NCBI GenBank assembly: GCA_041402125.1
Contig: JAWKSY010000025.1
Span: forward strand, 1 to 49,605
Length of the DNA stretch: 49,605 nucleotides
Reading direction: 5' to 3'
Source of the DNA: JAWKSY01 sp041402125
Lineage (GTDB): Bacteria > Planctomycetota > GCA-002687715 > DRQF01
How positions within the stretch are numbered: position 1 is the stretch's first letter; every line of letters begins with the position of its first letter. Made by a program: the position numbers and the translations under genes. Of the stretch, positions 39,650 to 48,666 are shown in pieces. The notes beneath the pieces were generated by a model. It did not search any database, was not told where the DNA came from, and was given only the letters and a program-made list of their open reading frames with translations.

Positions 39650-40420
39650 TCACTTCCGTTCCTTCTTGCGCTCGAGGAAGCGCGTCATCCGGCCCCGCTG
39701 ATCCTCGGTGTCGAAGAGCATGCCCTGACCCAGGATCTCGACCATGGCCGAGCGCCGATCCACCGTGTTCACCGCGGCGTTGAGGGCGACCTTCGCCACG
39801 CGCACGGCGGGGCGGCTCGCCTTGAGGATCGCCCGCATCGTCGCGCGGGCCTCCTCGAGCACCTGGTCGTCGGGCAGCACGCGATTGAGGAGGCCGATCC
39901 GCTCCGCCTCCCGCGCGTCGATCACCTTGCCGGTGAAGATCAGCTCCCGCGCGTGGCCCGGTCCGACGGTCCTCGTCAGCCGGTGCGGCGCCCCGGCGCC
40001 GGGGATGATGCCGAGCTTCACCTCGGGCTGGCCCATCTGCGAGCTCTCGCCGCCGAAGCGCATGTCGGTCGAGAGCGCCAGCTCGCAGCCGCCGCCGAGG
40101 GCGTAGCCGCGGATGGCCGCGATCGTCGGCCAGGGGAAGTCCTCGATCTTCTGGAAGAGGCCGGCGTTGATCGCCGCGAACGCGTCCTCCTTCTTCCGCT
40201 CGAGGAGCTCCGAGATGTCGGCGCCGGCGACGAAGGCCTTGCCGCCCTCGCCGTGGAAGATCAGGCCGGCCACCTCGGGATCGACCGCGAGGGCGTCGAC
40301 CGCGGCGTGGAGGTCGCGGACCATCTGCAGGTTGATCGCGTTGAGGACCTCGGGGCGATCGAAGATGACCTCCGCCCAGCCCTCGCGCTTTTCGATGCGA
40401 ATCGTCTCGTAGGAGCTCAT
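39650..40420 (-). CDS. Enoyl-CoA hydratase
   Basis: A 256-residue crotonase with both catalytic glutamates in place: GYALGGGCELALSTDMRF carries the first and QPEVKLGIIPGAGAPHRL the second. The oxyanion-hole segment is KAFVAGADISELLE. It should hydrate 2-enoyl-CoA to 3-hydroxyacyl-CoA, feeding the dehydrogenase encoded next. The last residues are lysine/arginine-rich (FLERKKERK). The ATG overlaps the stop of the zinc-type dehydrogenase gene as ATGA. Confidence 0.94.
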   Translation of the reverse strand: MSSYETIRIEKREGWAEVIFDRPEVLNAINLQMVRDLHAAVDALAVDPEVAGLIFHGEGGKAFVAGADISELLERKKEDAFAAINAGLFQKIEDFPWPTIAAIRGYALGGGCELALSTDMRFGGESSQMGQPEVKLGIIPGAGAPHRLTRTVGPGHARELIFTGKVIDAREAERIGLLNRVLPDDQVLEEARATMRAILKASRPAVRVAKVALNAAVNTVDRRSAMVEILGQGMLFDTEDQRGRMTRFLERKKERK

Positions 40421-41445
40421 GGCTCGAGGATCACCTTTCCGAAGACGGCGCGGGACTCGAGCAGCTCGTGGCCGCGCCGGACCTGATCGAGGGGGAGCAC
40501 CTCCGCCACCACCGGCCGCAGTCGACCGGCGCAGACGTGACGCCAGACCTCGATCATCTCGCCCATGCCTCCCATCGTGGATCCGAGGATCGAGAGGCTC
40601 TTGAAGAAGATCAGCCGGAGGTCGGAGACGAGCTCCGGACCCGCCGTCGCGCCGCAGGTGACGACGCGGCCGCCCTTGGCGAGCGCGCGGATGCTGCGCG
40701 AGATGTTCTCGCCGCCCACGTGATCGACGACGATGTCGACGCCGCGCTTGCCGGTGAGACCCTTGACCTCGCGCAGGAAGTCCTTCTCGCGGTAGTTGAT
40801 GCCGACGTCGGCGCCGAGCTCGAGCCCGCGGGCGACCTTCTCGTCGCTGCCCGCGGTCGTGATGACCCGGGCGCCGTGCATCTTCGCGATCTGGATCGCG
40901 GCCATCGAGACGCCGGACCCCGCCGCGTGGACGAGGACGTCGTCGCCGGCCTTCACGTGGCAGCGCTCCACCACCATGTGCCAGGCGGTGAGGAAGACGA
41001 GCGGCGTCGCGGCCGCGGTCGGGAAGTCCATCTCCGCCGGCATCGGCAGGAGGTTGCGGGCGGGAACGCAGACGAACTCGGCGTCGGTCCCGTCGCGCGT
41101 CTCGCCGACGATGCCGTAGTCGCGCGAGAGATGATGCTGACCCGCCAGGCTCTCCGCCGAGGTCCCGTCGGTGAAGCCGGGCGAGATCGCGACGCGGTCG
41201 CCGACCGCGACGTTGTGCACGAGCGTGCCGACGGCGTCGACGACGCCGGCCCCGTCGCAGCCGGGGATGATGGGCAACGGGAAGGCGTGCCCCTCGACGC
41301 CGCGGCGCACCCAGCAGTCCAGGTGGTTCATGCCCGCGGCGCGGACCGCGATCCGGACCTCGTCCGGTCCCGGCTCCGGGGTCGGGCGCTCCCCGATCTC
41401 GAGCACTTCGGGGCCGCCGTGGGCCCGGATGGTGACCGCCTTCAT
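40417..41445 (-). CDS. Zinc-type alcohol dehydrogenase / quinone oxidoreductase-like enzyme (MDR family)
   Basis: A 342-residue medium-chain dehydrogenase/reductase. The N-terminal GroES-like domain includes MNHLDCWVRRGV and PIIPGCDGAGVVDAVGTLV. The Rossmann domain has VLVHAAGSGVSMAAIQIAKM and VDIVVDHVGGENISRSIRAL. Structural zinc cysteines of classical alcohol dehydrogenases are not evident, as in quinone-oxidoreductase-like members. Only Cys and His of the catalytic site (NHLDCW) are partly kept. It probably reduces an enoyl-CoA, enone or carbonyl with NAD(P)H. In this operon an acrylyl- or enoyl-CoA reductase-like step is plausible, though unproven. The start is the ATG at 41445; the crotonase gene upstream ends 11 bp earlier. 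Confidence 0.88.
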   Translation of the reverse strand: MKAVTIRAHGGPEVLEIGERPTPEPGPDEVRIAVRAAGMNHLDCWVRRGVEGHAFPLPIIPGCDGAGVVDAVGTLVHNVAVGDRVAISPGFTDGTSAESLAGQHHLSRDYGIVGETRDGTDAEFVCVPARNLLPMPAEMDFPTAAATPLVFLTAWHMVVERCHVKAGDDVLVHAAGSGVSMAAIQIAKMHGARVITTAGSDEKVARGLELGADVGINYREKDFLREVKGLTGKRGVDIVVDHVGGENISRSIRALAKGGRVVTCGATAGPELVSDLRLIFFKSLSILGSTMGGMGEMIEVWRHVCAGRLRPVVAEVLPLDQVRRGHELLESRAVFGKVILEP

Positions 41446-41455
41446 CGGGCGCCCC

Positions 41456-42247
41456 TCACTCGCCCTTGAAGCGCGGCGCGCGCTTCTGGTCGTAGGCGAG
41501 AAGGCCCTCGCGGGCATCCATCGAGGTGAAGAGCTGCTGCTGCAGCTCGCGCTCGAGGGCGAGGCCCTGCTCGAAGGCCATCTCGGCGCCGCTCTGGCAC
41601 GCGCGCTTGATGAGGCCCACGGCGCGCGGCGCCTTGTTCGGCGGCAGGTACCGCCCCGCGAAGGCCAGGACGGACTCGAGGAAGTCCTCGTGCTCGTCGA
41701 CGAGCTCGTCGACCAGCCCGAGCTCGTGCGCGCGCTCGAAGTCGAAGGTGCCTCCGTCGGTCATCAGGCGGAGCGCGCGCGACTTGCCGAGCAGGCGCAC
41801 GGCGCGCTGGGTGCCGCCGGTGCCGGGAAGGACGCCGAGCGCGACCTCGGGCAGGCCGCACTTGCCGCCGCCGCGACGCGCCACGCGGAGATCGCAGGCG
41901 AGCGCGACCTCGAGCCCGCCGCCGACGCAGTGGCCGTTGATGGCGGCGATGACCAGCTTCGGCGTCTGCTCGAGGCGATTGAGGGTCTCGTTCGCGTGGA
42001 GGCAGAAGTAGTACTTGAAGCTCGGCGTGGCGTTCACGAGCATCGAGATGTTCGCGCCCACGCAGAAGAACTTCTCCCCCGCCCCCGTCAGGACGATCAC
42101 GTGGACCGAGTCGTCCATCCGCGCGCGGAGGATGGCGGCGTCGAGGTCCACCATCATCTCGTGCGTGTAGGCGTTCAGGGGGGCGTCGTCGAGCGTCAGG
42201 ATCGCGATCCCTTCGCGCGCCTCGTACTTCACGAGCTTCTCGCTCAT
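41456..42247 (-). CDS. Enoyl-CoA hydratase/isomerase family protein
   Basis: A 263-residue crotonase with both glutamate positions kept: GHCVGGGLEVALACDLRV and GLPEVALGVLPGTGGTQRAV. The CoA loop is FFCVGANISMLVNATPSF, longer and more aromatic than in simple hydratases. The C-terminal CoA-binding helix ends in DQKRAPRFKGE. It is first in the four-gene operon and starts at ATG 42247 after GAGAGAGA. Hydration of an unsaturated, possibly bulky acyl-CoA is likely. The enlarged loop suggests a substrate different from that of the second hydratase in the operon. Confidence 0.92.
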   Translation of the reverse strand: MSEKLVKYEAREGIAILTLDDAPLNAYTHEMMVDLDAAILRARMDDSVHVIVLTGAGEKFFCVGANISMLVNATPSFKYYFCLHANETLNRLEQTPKLVIAAINGHCVGGGLEVALACDLRVARRGGGKCGLPEVALGVLPGTGGTQRAVRLLGKSRALRLMTDGGTFDFERAHELGLVDELVDEHEDFLESVLAFAGRYLPPNKAPRAVGLIKRACQSGAEMAFEQGLALERELQQQLFTSMDAREGLLAYDQKRAPRFKGE

Positions 42248-42392
42248 CGTCTCTCTCCGGCCGTCGGAACGCGCGGCGGGCGCCGCCGGCGAGGGGCGGC
42301 CCGCGGGGCGCGGGATCGGGGGGCGGATTCTAACGAGGAGGCGCCCTCGCCTCTCGCGCCGGAGGGGCGAATTCAGGAAGCCGGGGGCGGGC

Positions 42393-42788
42393 TCAGACGA
42401 TCGAGACGACGGGCACGGAGGAGGAGCGCCCGAGGCGGTGGAGACGGGAACGGTCGGTGGTGAAGATCGCGTCCGCGCCGCTCCGTTCGGCGACGTTCAG
42501 CAGGAGCGCGCGGCGGTCCAGGGCGCCCGCGGCGGGACCGGGGTCGGGTCGGACCTCCGCGCAGTCGCGAACGAACTCGACCACCGCCTGCGCCGCGGCC
42601 TCGGAGAAGGCGAGCCGACGCCGGAGGATGGTCTCGAGCTCGAGGATGAGCGCCTCGCAGGTCACGAGCCGGATCTGCTCCGCCACCGCCATCCGCACGA
42701 GTTCCTCGGCGGATCCCCCGAAGAGCAGGCCCTCGAGCCACACTCCGGTGTCGACGGCGATGAGATCGGTGAGAGCGGGGTCGGACAT
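42393..42788 (-). CDS. PIN-domain ribonuclease toxin (VapC-like)
   Basis: A 131-residue PIN-domain protein. Conserved acidic residues are Asp13 (AVDTGVWLEG), Glu50 (CEALILELE), Asp91 (ALDRRALLLNVAE) and Asp112 (IFTTDRSRL), enough for a metal-dependent RNase site. The pattern DTGVWLEGLLF with a late TTDR resembles the PIN-family toxin components of type II toxin-antitoxin systems. The gene for a ribbon-helix-helix protein is 37 bp upstream on the same strand and is the likely antitoxin. Targets in VapC systems are tRNA or rRNA, which is family knowledge. The ATG at 42788 has no strong ribosome-binding site, possibly to keep toxin levels low. Confidence 0.8.
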   Translation of the reverse strand: MSDPALTDLIAVDTGVWLEGLLFGGSAEELVRMAVAEQIRLVTCEALILELETILRRRLAFSEAAAQAVVEFVRDCAEVRPDPGPAAGALDRRALLLNVAERSGADAIFTTDRSRLHRLGRSSSVPVVSIV

Positions 42789-42825
42789 GCGGTGTCGTCG
42801 GGCGCGAGCGGAGCGGGGCTCGGCG

Positions 42826-43059
42826 TCAGACCAGCTCCTCGATGAGTTTCTCGATGTCGATGTCCCGTCCGCCCGCGGCGGCCGCCTTGCCGAATCCGTA
42901 CTCGCGGAGCGCGTTCCAGCGGCGCATCTTCAGGTAGTGGCGCAGGGCCTCGCGGTAGAGCTCGCTGCGGTTGCGATGCTCGAGATCGCACACGCGATCG
43001 AGCTCCTGCACGAGCTTCAGGGGAATCGACACGCTCACGATCTTGATGTCTTGCGCCAT
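42826..43059 (-). CDS. Ribbon-helix-helix (CopG-like) antitoxin
   Basis: A 77-residue protein. Its N-terminal half, KIVSVSIPLKLVQELDRVCD followed by RNRSELYREALRHYL, is a ribbon-helix-helix DNA-binding unit: beta strand with alternating residues, helix, Ser-Glu turn, helix. The C-terminal tail (GGRDIDIEKLIEELV) is acidic and would wrap the partner toxin. It lies directly upstream of the PIN-domain gene. Inverted repeats about 105 bp upstream overlap a candidate promoter, in line with the autoregulation usual in such modules. The start is the ATG at 43059 with a GAGAG motif; a longer frame back to 43149 is Arg/Pro-rich and unlikely. Confidence 0.82.
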   Translation of the reverse strand: MAQDIKIVSVSIPLKLVQELDRVCDLEHRNRSELYREALRHYLKMRRWNALREYGFGKAAAAGGRDIDIEKLIEELV

Positions 43060-43162
43060 GAAACGGTCTCTCGTCGCCCGCCGCGGCGATGGAACGCCGG
43101 CGAGGGGGCGGAGTGCGGGGCCGTGGTCTTCTCTCGGGGTCGTCCGCATCGGTGAATCGGAC

Positions 43163-43228
43163 GAGGGATTCCTGATTTAATCCCTCCTCCGGAGCGCGTC
43201 AACGCCGGAGGTGAAGTTTGAAATTCAC
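43163..43228 (-). promoter_or_regulatory. Promoter/operator region of the toxin-antitoxin pair
   Basis: GAGGGATT and AATCCCTC (43163-43186) form an 8-8-8 inverted repeat. CTCCGG/CCGGAG and GTGAA/TTCAC pairs follow to 43228. On the minus strand ATTAAAT within the first repeat is a candidate -10. Overlap of operator and promoter suits ribbon-helix-helix autoregulation. Confidence 0.4.
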
Positions 43229-43267
43229 GCTCTCGCCTTGACAGCCGGACGGCGGCGGAAGATCGCG

Positions 43268-43759
43268 TCAGTCGGCGGAGAAGAAATCGGCCTGGTAACC
43301 GAAGAGGACCACCACGACGACCAGGAGCAGCAGCACCACGGTGTTGAGGAAGACGCTCAGGTGGTGCGCCTTCTCGTAGAGCGCGCGGTTCACGGAGTGC
43401 TCCGGCGAACCGGCGCTGCTCGCCGCGGTCAGGCGCAGCCGCCGCACGCGCGGCATGACCACCATGCCCGCGTAGAGCGAGACGGAGGTCGCGGCGAGGG
43501 CGAGCAGCCAGGAGGTCCAGACGAGTCCCGGCCGGTGCGACGACACGAGGAAGTAGCAGCCGGACACGAGCATCGCGAAGCCGCAGACGTAACCCATGCG
43601 GTAGTAGCGCGGAAAGATGACCTGGATGAGGTCTGCCGCCTGGTTGCGCGGCAAGCGCTCGAAGATCACGGGAGCGGTGAAGAAGGAGAAGAAGACCACG
43701 CCGCCGAGCCAGACGCTCAGGGTGGCGAGGAACACGATGCTCGCGAAAAGGGCGGCCAT
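43268..43759 (-). CDS. DUF4149/TMEM205-like membrane protein
   Basis: A 163-residue membrane protein with four hydrophobic segments: ASIVFLATLSVWLGGVVFFS, YVCGFAMLVSGCYFLVS, WLLALAATSVSLYAGMVV and VFLNTVVLLLLVVVVVLFG. Conserved-looking FFTAPVIFERLPRNQAADLI after the first helix and EKAHHLSVFLN before the last match the DUF4149/TMEM205 pattern. The function of the family in bacteria is unknown. It lies 54 bp downstream of nuoN and may be cotranscribed with the complex I genes. The family call rests on the FF-x-AP-x-IF motif and topology. Confidence 0.75.
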   Translation of the reverse strand: MAALFASIVFLATLSVWLGGVVFFSFFTAPVIFERLPRNQAADLIQVIFPRYYRMGYVCGFAMLVSGCYFLVSSHRPGLVWTSWLLALAATSVSLYAGMVVMPRVRRLRLTAASSAGSPEHSVNRALYEKAHHLSVFLNTVVLLLLVVVVVLFGYQADFFSAD

Positions 43760-43813
43760 GCGGTTTCGGGTCGCCTCCTAGATCGCGCGGCGCCGGGCGC
43801 CGCCTCGTTCACC

Positions 43814-45337
43814 TCAACGCAACGACTCGACCGCGCGCCGGGCGAGGTCGAGGGCGGGATCGACACCGAGGCCCGCGAACTCGGGCCCGAGGCCGAACCA
43901 CAATCCCGCGAAGGTCAGGATGGCGACGGCGACGACCCAGGTCGTCGAGACGCCGCGGCCGCGCCCCCCGATCCGGACGGAGTCACTGGACTCGAGATAG
44001 GTCCGGATCGGCAGGCGGAGGTATCCGCACAACCCCACGAGGCCGTTGACGATACCAAGGATCGCGAGAAGGGTAAAAGACTCGTCGCCGGTGCGGATCG
44101 TCGCGTCCAGGGCCGCCCCCAGGACCAGGAACCGGCCCACGAAGCCGGCGGTGCCGGGAATCCCGGCCAGGACGGCGGCGTGGACGGTCAAGGCCAGCGC
44201 CGACCAGGGATGGCGGACGCCGAGGCCGCTCAGGGCCTCGAAGCGCGAGGGCTCCCCCTCGACCTCGAGGCGTCCGACCACCGCGAAGACGCCGAGGTTG
44301 CCGATGACGAGCGCGCCGATCGCGTAGACGAGTCCGCGCAGGGCCTCGCCGTCGCCCGAGGCCCCGTCGGCGCCCTCGCCGCCGCTCGCGGCGGCGATCG
44401 CGAGGAGGAGCCAGCCGACCTGGGCCACGGTCCCGCTCGCCAGCATGCGGCGCAGCGAGGTCTGGACGAGGGCGGCCAGGTTGCCGACGCTCATCGTCGC
44501 GATGGCGAGCCACCAGAAGAGGTTGCGCAGGGACTCCGACTCGCCCTCGTAGACGGCCACCGAGAACCGCGCCAGGGCGGCGATCCCGGCCGCCGGCAGG
44601 GCGCTCGCGAGGAAGCCCGCGACCGCGGCCGGGGCTCCGTCCGCGACGTCGTTGAACCAGAGGTGGAAGGGAGCGGCCGCGAAGCGCATCGCGAGCCCGG
44701 CGATGACGAAGCCGATCCCGGCCAGGAGCGTGGGCCCGCCGACTCCCGCCGCGCGGGCCGAGGCGACGTCCGCGAAGGAGAGGGAGCCGATCGCGCCGAA
44801 GACGAGCGCCGCGCCGAAGGCGGACACGGCGAAGGCGAGACCGTTGGCGAAGAAGTACTTCACGCCGGCCTCCGCGCCCCGGGAGGTCTCGCGGAACAGC
44901 GCGACGAGCGCGACGCCGCAGGCGGAGGCGAGCTCGAAGGCGACGAGCAGGGGCAGGAGGTGGTGCGAGGCCGCGGCGGCGGCGAGCCCCACCGCGGCGA
45001 GCGCGAAGAGCGCGAAGACCTCGGGATCGAGCCGATCGCGCCGGCGCAGGCTCTCGGCCGCGGCGATCATCGACACCGCGCTGGCGAGGTAGACGAGCGC
45101 CCCGACGAGCACGGCGAACCGGTCGACGCGGAGCTGGCCGCCGAAGGCCTCCTGGCTCGCGCCCGATTGCCAGCACCAGGCGAACTGGACGAAGCCGAGC
45201 CCGAGCCCCGCGAGCGCGATGCCGAGGCTGGGTCCGTCGACGGCGCGCCGACGCCGGCGTCCGAAGGCGAGGACGATGACGGCCGCCACGACGGGCCAGA
45301 CGAAGGGCATGAGCACGGCCACGGCGGGGTCGCTCAT
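43814..45337 (-). CDS. nuoN: NADH-quinone oxidoreductase subunit N
   Basis: A 507-residue antiporter-like subunit of the complex I membrane arm, with about 14 transmembrane helices. The conserved lysine region GVKYFFANGLAFAVSAFGAA and the proton-channel segment MRFAAAPFHLWFNDVADGAP are clear, as are the discontinuous-helix surroundings ASGTVAQVGWLLLAIAA. The N-terminus is short and the C-terminus extends past LRLPIRTYLESSD. The start is ATG 45337, overlapping the nuoM stop. It is last of the nuo genes here. It takes part in coupling quinone reduction to proton translocation. Confidence 0.93.
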   Translation of the reverse strand: MSDPAVAVLMPFVWPVVAAVIVLAFGRRRRRAVDGPSLGIALAGLGLGFVQFAWCWQSGASQEAFGGQLRVDRFAVLVGALVYLASAVSMIAAAESLRRRDRLDPEVFALFALAAVGLAAAAASHHLLPLLVAFELASACGVALVALFRETSRGAEAGVKYFFANGLAFAVSAFGAALVFGAIGSLSFADVASARAAGVGGPTLLAGIGFVIAGLAMRFAAAPFHLWFNDVADGAPAAVAGFLASALPAAGIAALARFSVAVYEGESESLRNLFWWLAIATMSVGNLAALVQTSLRRMLASGTVAQVGWLLLAIAAASGGEGADGASGDGEALRGLVYAIGALVIGNLGVFAVVGRLEVEGEPSRFEALSGLGVRHPWSALALTVHAAVLAGIPGTAGFVGRFLVLGAALDATIRTGDESFTLLAILGIVNGLVGLCGYLRLPIRTYLESSDSVRIGGRGRGVSTTWVVAVAILTFAGLWFGLGPEFAGLGVDPALDLARRAVESLR

Positions 45338-46728
45338 CGCGATCCTCCCGCGGCGACGGTGCGCGTCGTCTCGAGTCGATCGACCACCGCCGCCGGCATG
45401 AGCCCGAGCCCGAACAGGGCCGCCGCGAGGATCAGCGCCGCGACGAGGTCGGGACCGAAGCGCGAGCCGGCGACGCCGGTCGCCTCATCCTCCGTCGATT
45501 CGCCGCGTTCGCGGTGGCGACCGAGCGCGCCCCAGGTCGCGGCGATTCCCGCGCCGCCCAGGAGGGCCGCCGTCAGCGTCGACTCCTCAGCCGCGCCGCG
45601 CAGGACGAGCAGCCAGGCGGCGAAACCGCCGAGACCGGGCAGGGCGAGGAATCCCGCCGCCGCCACGCGACGGAGGAGGACGCGCGCGCGGGCGCCGGGT
45701 CCGGGGACGCCGTCGACCAGGCGCGCGATCGCGCCGCCGAGGGCGGCGACGAGAGAGGCGAGCACCGCTCCGGCCTCGCCCGCCTCGGTGCCGGTGACGA
45801 GCCCCAGGAGAGCGAGGGCCATCCAGGCCGACTGGAGATCGGCGTAGAGCCGCGGGCGATCGAGCGCGTACAGCGTGCGCAGGGCCGAGAACCACAGGCC
45901 CGCGAGGGCGAGCGCCACGAGGAGCGGTCGCGCCGCGGCGAGGGCGTCCGGGAAGAGCGGCGTCGCGAACCGGAGCGCCCCGTAGATGCCGAGCGCGAAC
46001 CACCCCGCGGCGAGGAGCACCGGGATCGCGGGAGCCGCGCCGCGGGCCACCGCGATCGTCCAGCGGTGGAGCGGAAAGACGCCGAGCTTGGCCGCGAAGG
46101 CGAGGCCGAACGCGATCCCGCCGAGCCACTGCTCCTTGAGGGTGAGCCGCACCGAGGCGAGGTGCTCGAGGTCGAGGGGGATGCCGTCGCCTCCGAGCCG
46201 ACGTCGCAGGTAGAGCAGCGCCACGAGGAGCGGCAGCGATCCGAAGGACGAGAAGAGGACGAGCCGCTGCGCCACCCGGACGTGTTCGCGACCGCGGGCG
46301 AGGGCGATCGCGAAGAAGAGGACGACCGCCGCGAGCTCCCAGACCCCGTAGAAGAGGACGAGATCGCGCGCGGTGAAGGCGAGGGCGAGGAGACCCTCGA
46401 AGACCAGCGCCAGCGCCGCGAAGGAGCGACGTCGCGTGGAGCGCACGCGCAGCGCCGCGGCGAGGGCGGCGGGCACGACGAGGGTGACGAGCAGCAGGTG
46501 GACGACCGCGAGTCCGTCCGTCTCGAGCGCGAGCCGGACGGGAATCCCCTCGATCCAGTCGCGCGTGATGCGCGCCTCGCCGCCGCGCGCGAAGAGCGCG
46601 ATCGCGGCGGCGAGCGCCACGCCGGCGGCCGCGAAGGCCGAGCCGAAGGCGAGGCCGAGCCGCGACCGCGGCGCCGCGAAGACGAGGGCGGCCCCCAGAA
46701 GGGGCGCGACGATCACGAGCGCCGTCAC
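45334..46728 (-). CDS. nuoM: NADH-quinone oxidoreductase subunit M
   Basis: A 464-residue antiporter-like subunit, somewhat shorter than the usual ~490-510. The charged helix residues are visible in LVLFYGVWELAAVVLFFAIA (glutamate of TM5) and GIAFGLAFAAKLGVFPLHRW (lysine of TM7 and the HxW channel motif). The C-terminal part is Ala/Leu-rich and weakly conserved. It starts at GTG 46728 and overlaps nuoN. The gap to nuoL is 43 bp. The subunit is one of three antiporter-like proton channels of complex I. Confidence 0.92.
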   Translation of the reverse strand: MTALVIVAPLLGAALVFAAPRSRLGLAFGSAFAAAGVALAAAIALFARGGEARITRDWIEGIPVRLALETDGLAVVHLLLVTLVVPAALAAALRVRSTRRRSFAALALVFEGLLALAFTARDLVLFYGVWELAAVVLFFAIALARGREHVRVAQRLVLFSSFGSLPLLVALLYLRRRLGGDGIPLDLEHLASVRLTLKEQWLGGIAFGLAFAAKLGVFPLHRWTIAVARGAAPAIPVLLAAGWFALGIYGALRFATPLFPDALAAARPLLVALALAGLWFSALRTLYALDRPRLYADLQSAWMALALLGLVTGTEAGEAGAVLASLVAALGGAIARLVDGVPGPGARARVLLRRVAAAGFLALPGLGGFAAWLLVLRGAAEESTLTAALLGGAGIAATWGALGRHRERGESTEDEATGVAGSRFGPDLVAALILAAALFGLGLMPAAVVDRLETTRTVAAGGSR

Positions 46729-46771
46729 GATCGCCCTCCTCTCTTCGATCCCGTTCGCCTCGTCATCGCCG

Positions 46772-48666
46772 TCAGCTCGCCAGGGTGAGGAGGACGAGGA
46801 GGAGGCCGCCCAGTGCGACCGCCAGGTAGACGCGGAGCGCGCCGGAGTGCGTCGCCGCGACGCGAGAACCCAGACCGCGCAGTCCGGCGACGACGCGCTC
46901 CACCGTGCCGCGCGCGAAGCGACGATCGGCGAATTCGAAGACGATCCGCTCGGTGAAGACGCGCAGCGGCGCCGCGAGCAACCCGCGCGCGAGCCGATCC
47001 ACGCGCATCTCGTGGGCGAGGAAGCGGTGGAGCGGTCCCTGGCGGCGCGCGACCCGCGCCGGGAGTTCGGGGTCCTTCACCCAGGCCACGAAGGCGAGGA
47101 AGAAGCCCGAGATCGACACCATCGCCCCGAGGATCCCGAAGGCGAGCTCGATCGCGGTGCCGTTGAGCGCGACCGGCGGCGCCGGCGAGGGCGCGAAGGC
47201 CGACCCGAGCGCGCGCTCGGCGACGTCGGTCCATCCGGTCCAGAGCGGCGCGTGCAGGGCCGCGGCGACGGTCGCGACGAGACCGGCCGCGAGCGCGGCG
47301 ACCTCGCGATGATCCCCGGCTCCGACGGGGCGGGCTCCGCCTCCGACCCGCGCCGCCGGCCCAGAAGACGCGGATCGGAGGCGACCGACCCGGGGGCGGT
47401 GACGAATCCGGCGAGAGATCCGAGGAGCCAGAGGAACCAGCCGTGTCCGAGGGGCGTCGCGAAGGCGGCCCAGCGGAGCCGGTCCTGCAGGAAGTAGCCG
47501 GCGGTCGGAGGGAGGCCGGCGAGACCGAGGCCGGCGAGGGCCGCGGCCAGGGCGAGGCGGGGGCGCGGCGCCCCTCCCCGCCGAGCGCGTCCAGCTCGTC
47601 GGTGCCGCGGGCCTCCTGGATCGCGTCGCGGACAGGCGGAGCGCCCGAGCGACGGTCCCTGCCAGGAGGACGCCGAGCGCCGCGACCGGGGCGCCAGGGT
47701 CGCGGCGAGCAGGGCCAGCGAGAGCTGACCGACGGCGCCCGGGGAGCGCCCGTCCCGCGCGACGGACGCAGAGCGCGACCGCGGCCGCGCCCACCGCCCC
47801 GACCCCGCGATCACGCTGGCCAGGATCACCGCGGTGGGCGAGGCGGCGAGGAGGCCGTCGCAGCGCGCGAAGAGCAGGACCGCGAGCGGACCGGGCCCGA
47901 GGGCGAGGGCCGCGACCGCGAGCGGCGCGGGGAGCGCGCCCGCGCTCGTCGCCGCCGCGCTGAAGGGCGGGAGTCCCACGCGCGCCATGACGCCCGCGAT
48001 CAGGAGCGCGCCCGCGAGCGTCGCCCGGGAGAAGCCGAGGACGCCGGAGGGCGCGGCGAGGCGCTCGGCGACCTCCGGCGCGCGGAGCGCCGCGAACTCC
48101 AGGCTCGCGGAGGCCCCGAGCACGAGCAGCGCCGCTCCGACGAGCGCGAGATCGGCGAAGCGATGCACGAGGAAGGCCGCCAGCCCGGGATCCTCCCGGC
48201 GCCGCGGCGCGATGCGCAGGGTCGTCGCCGCGCCCGAGAGCGCGCCCACCGCGAGCAGTCCGAGCAGGTCCGCCGTCGCGGCTCCGAGGAGGAAGAGACC
48301 GCCGAGCGCCGCGACCGTCGCCGCCTCGTCGCGGCGGACCGCGCGCGGCCCCGCCGCGATCGCCAGCGACCCGACCACGCCCACGAGGAGCGCCGCCGCG
48401 CGGGTGACCGCGTCCACCGCGAGATGGAGGCGGAGTTCGAGACCGCCCACCGTCAGCCAGCGGAGGTCGAGGACGGGGACGACCGAGTCGCCCTCGCCCC
48501 GGGCGAAGGCGATCGCCGCGGCGAGCGCGGGCACGACCAGTCCGAGCCCGGCGAGGACCGGGACGAGCCGCGGCCCGGGACGGGGACCTCGGAGCGCGCG
48601 GTAGAGGGACGGCACGAGAGCGAGTCCGGCCCCGGTGAGCAGGATGGCGGCGAGGATCCCGGTCAT
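46772..48666 (-). CDS. nuoL: NADH-quinone oxidoreductase subunit L (frame broken about six times)
   Basis: The N-terminal ~285 residues are in one frame from ATG 48666, which overlaps the nuoK stop, and include VMARVGLPPFSAAATSAGAL. From 47806 down to 47393 the coding potential hops between all three frames. GAAAVALCVRRAGRALPG, GQLSLALLAATLAP, VAALGVLLAGTVARALRLS, VRDAIQEARGTDELDALGG and GLAGLPPTAGYFLQDRLRWA are consecutive NuoL pieces in different frames. The C-terminal part (REVAALAAGLVATVAAAL, later LRVYLAVALGGLLLVLLTL) reads in another frame to the stop at 46772. The long amphipathic helix HL expected at the end is recognisable only in part. Nearly all breaks are at G/C runs, so errors are more likely than decay. 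Confidence 0.82.

Noticed and set aside
43211..45847. Plus-strand open frame of 878 codons opposite nuoN/nuoM
   Set aside because: Highly charged, repetitive translation caused by antisense reading of hydrophobic Nuo genes in GC-rich DNA.
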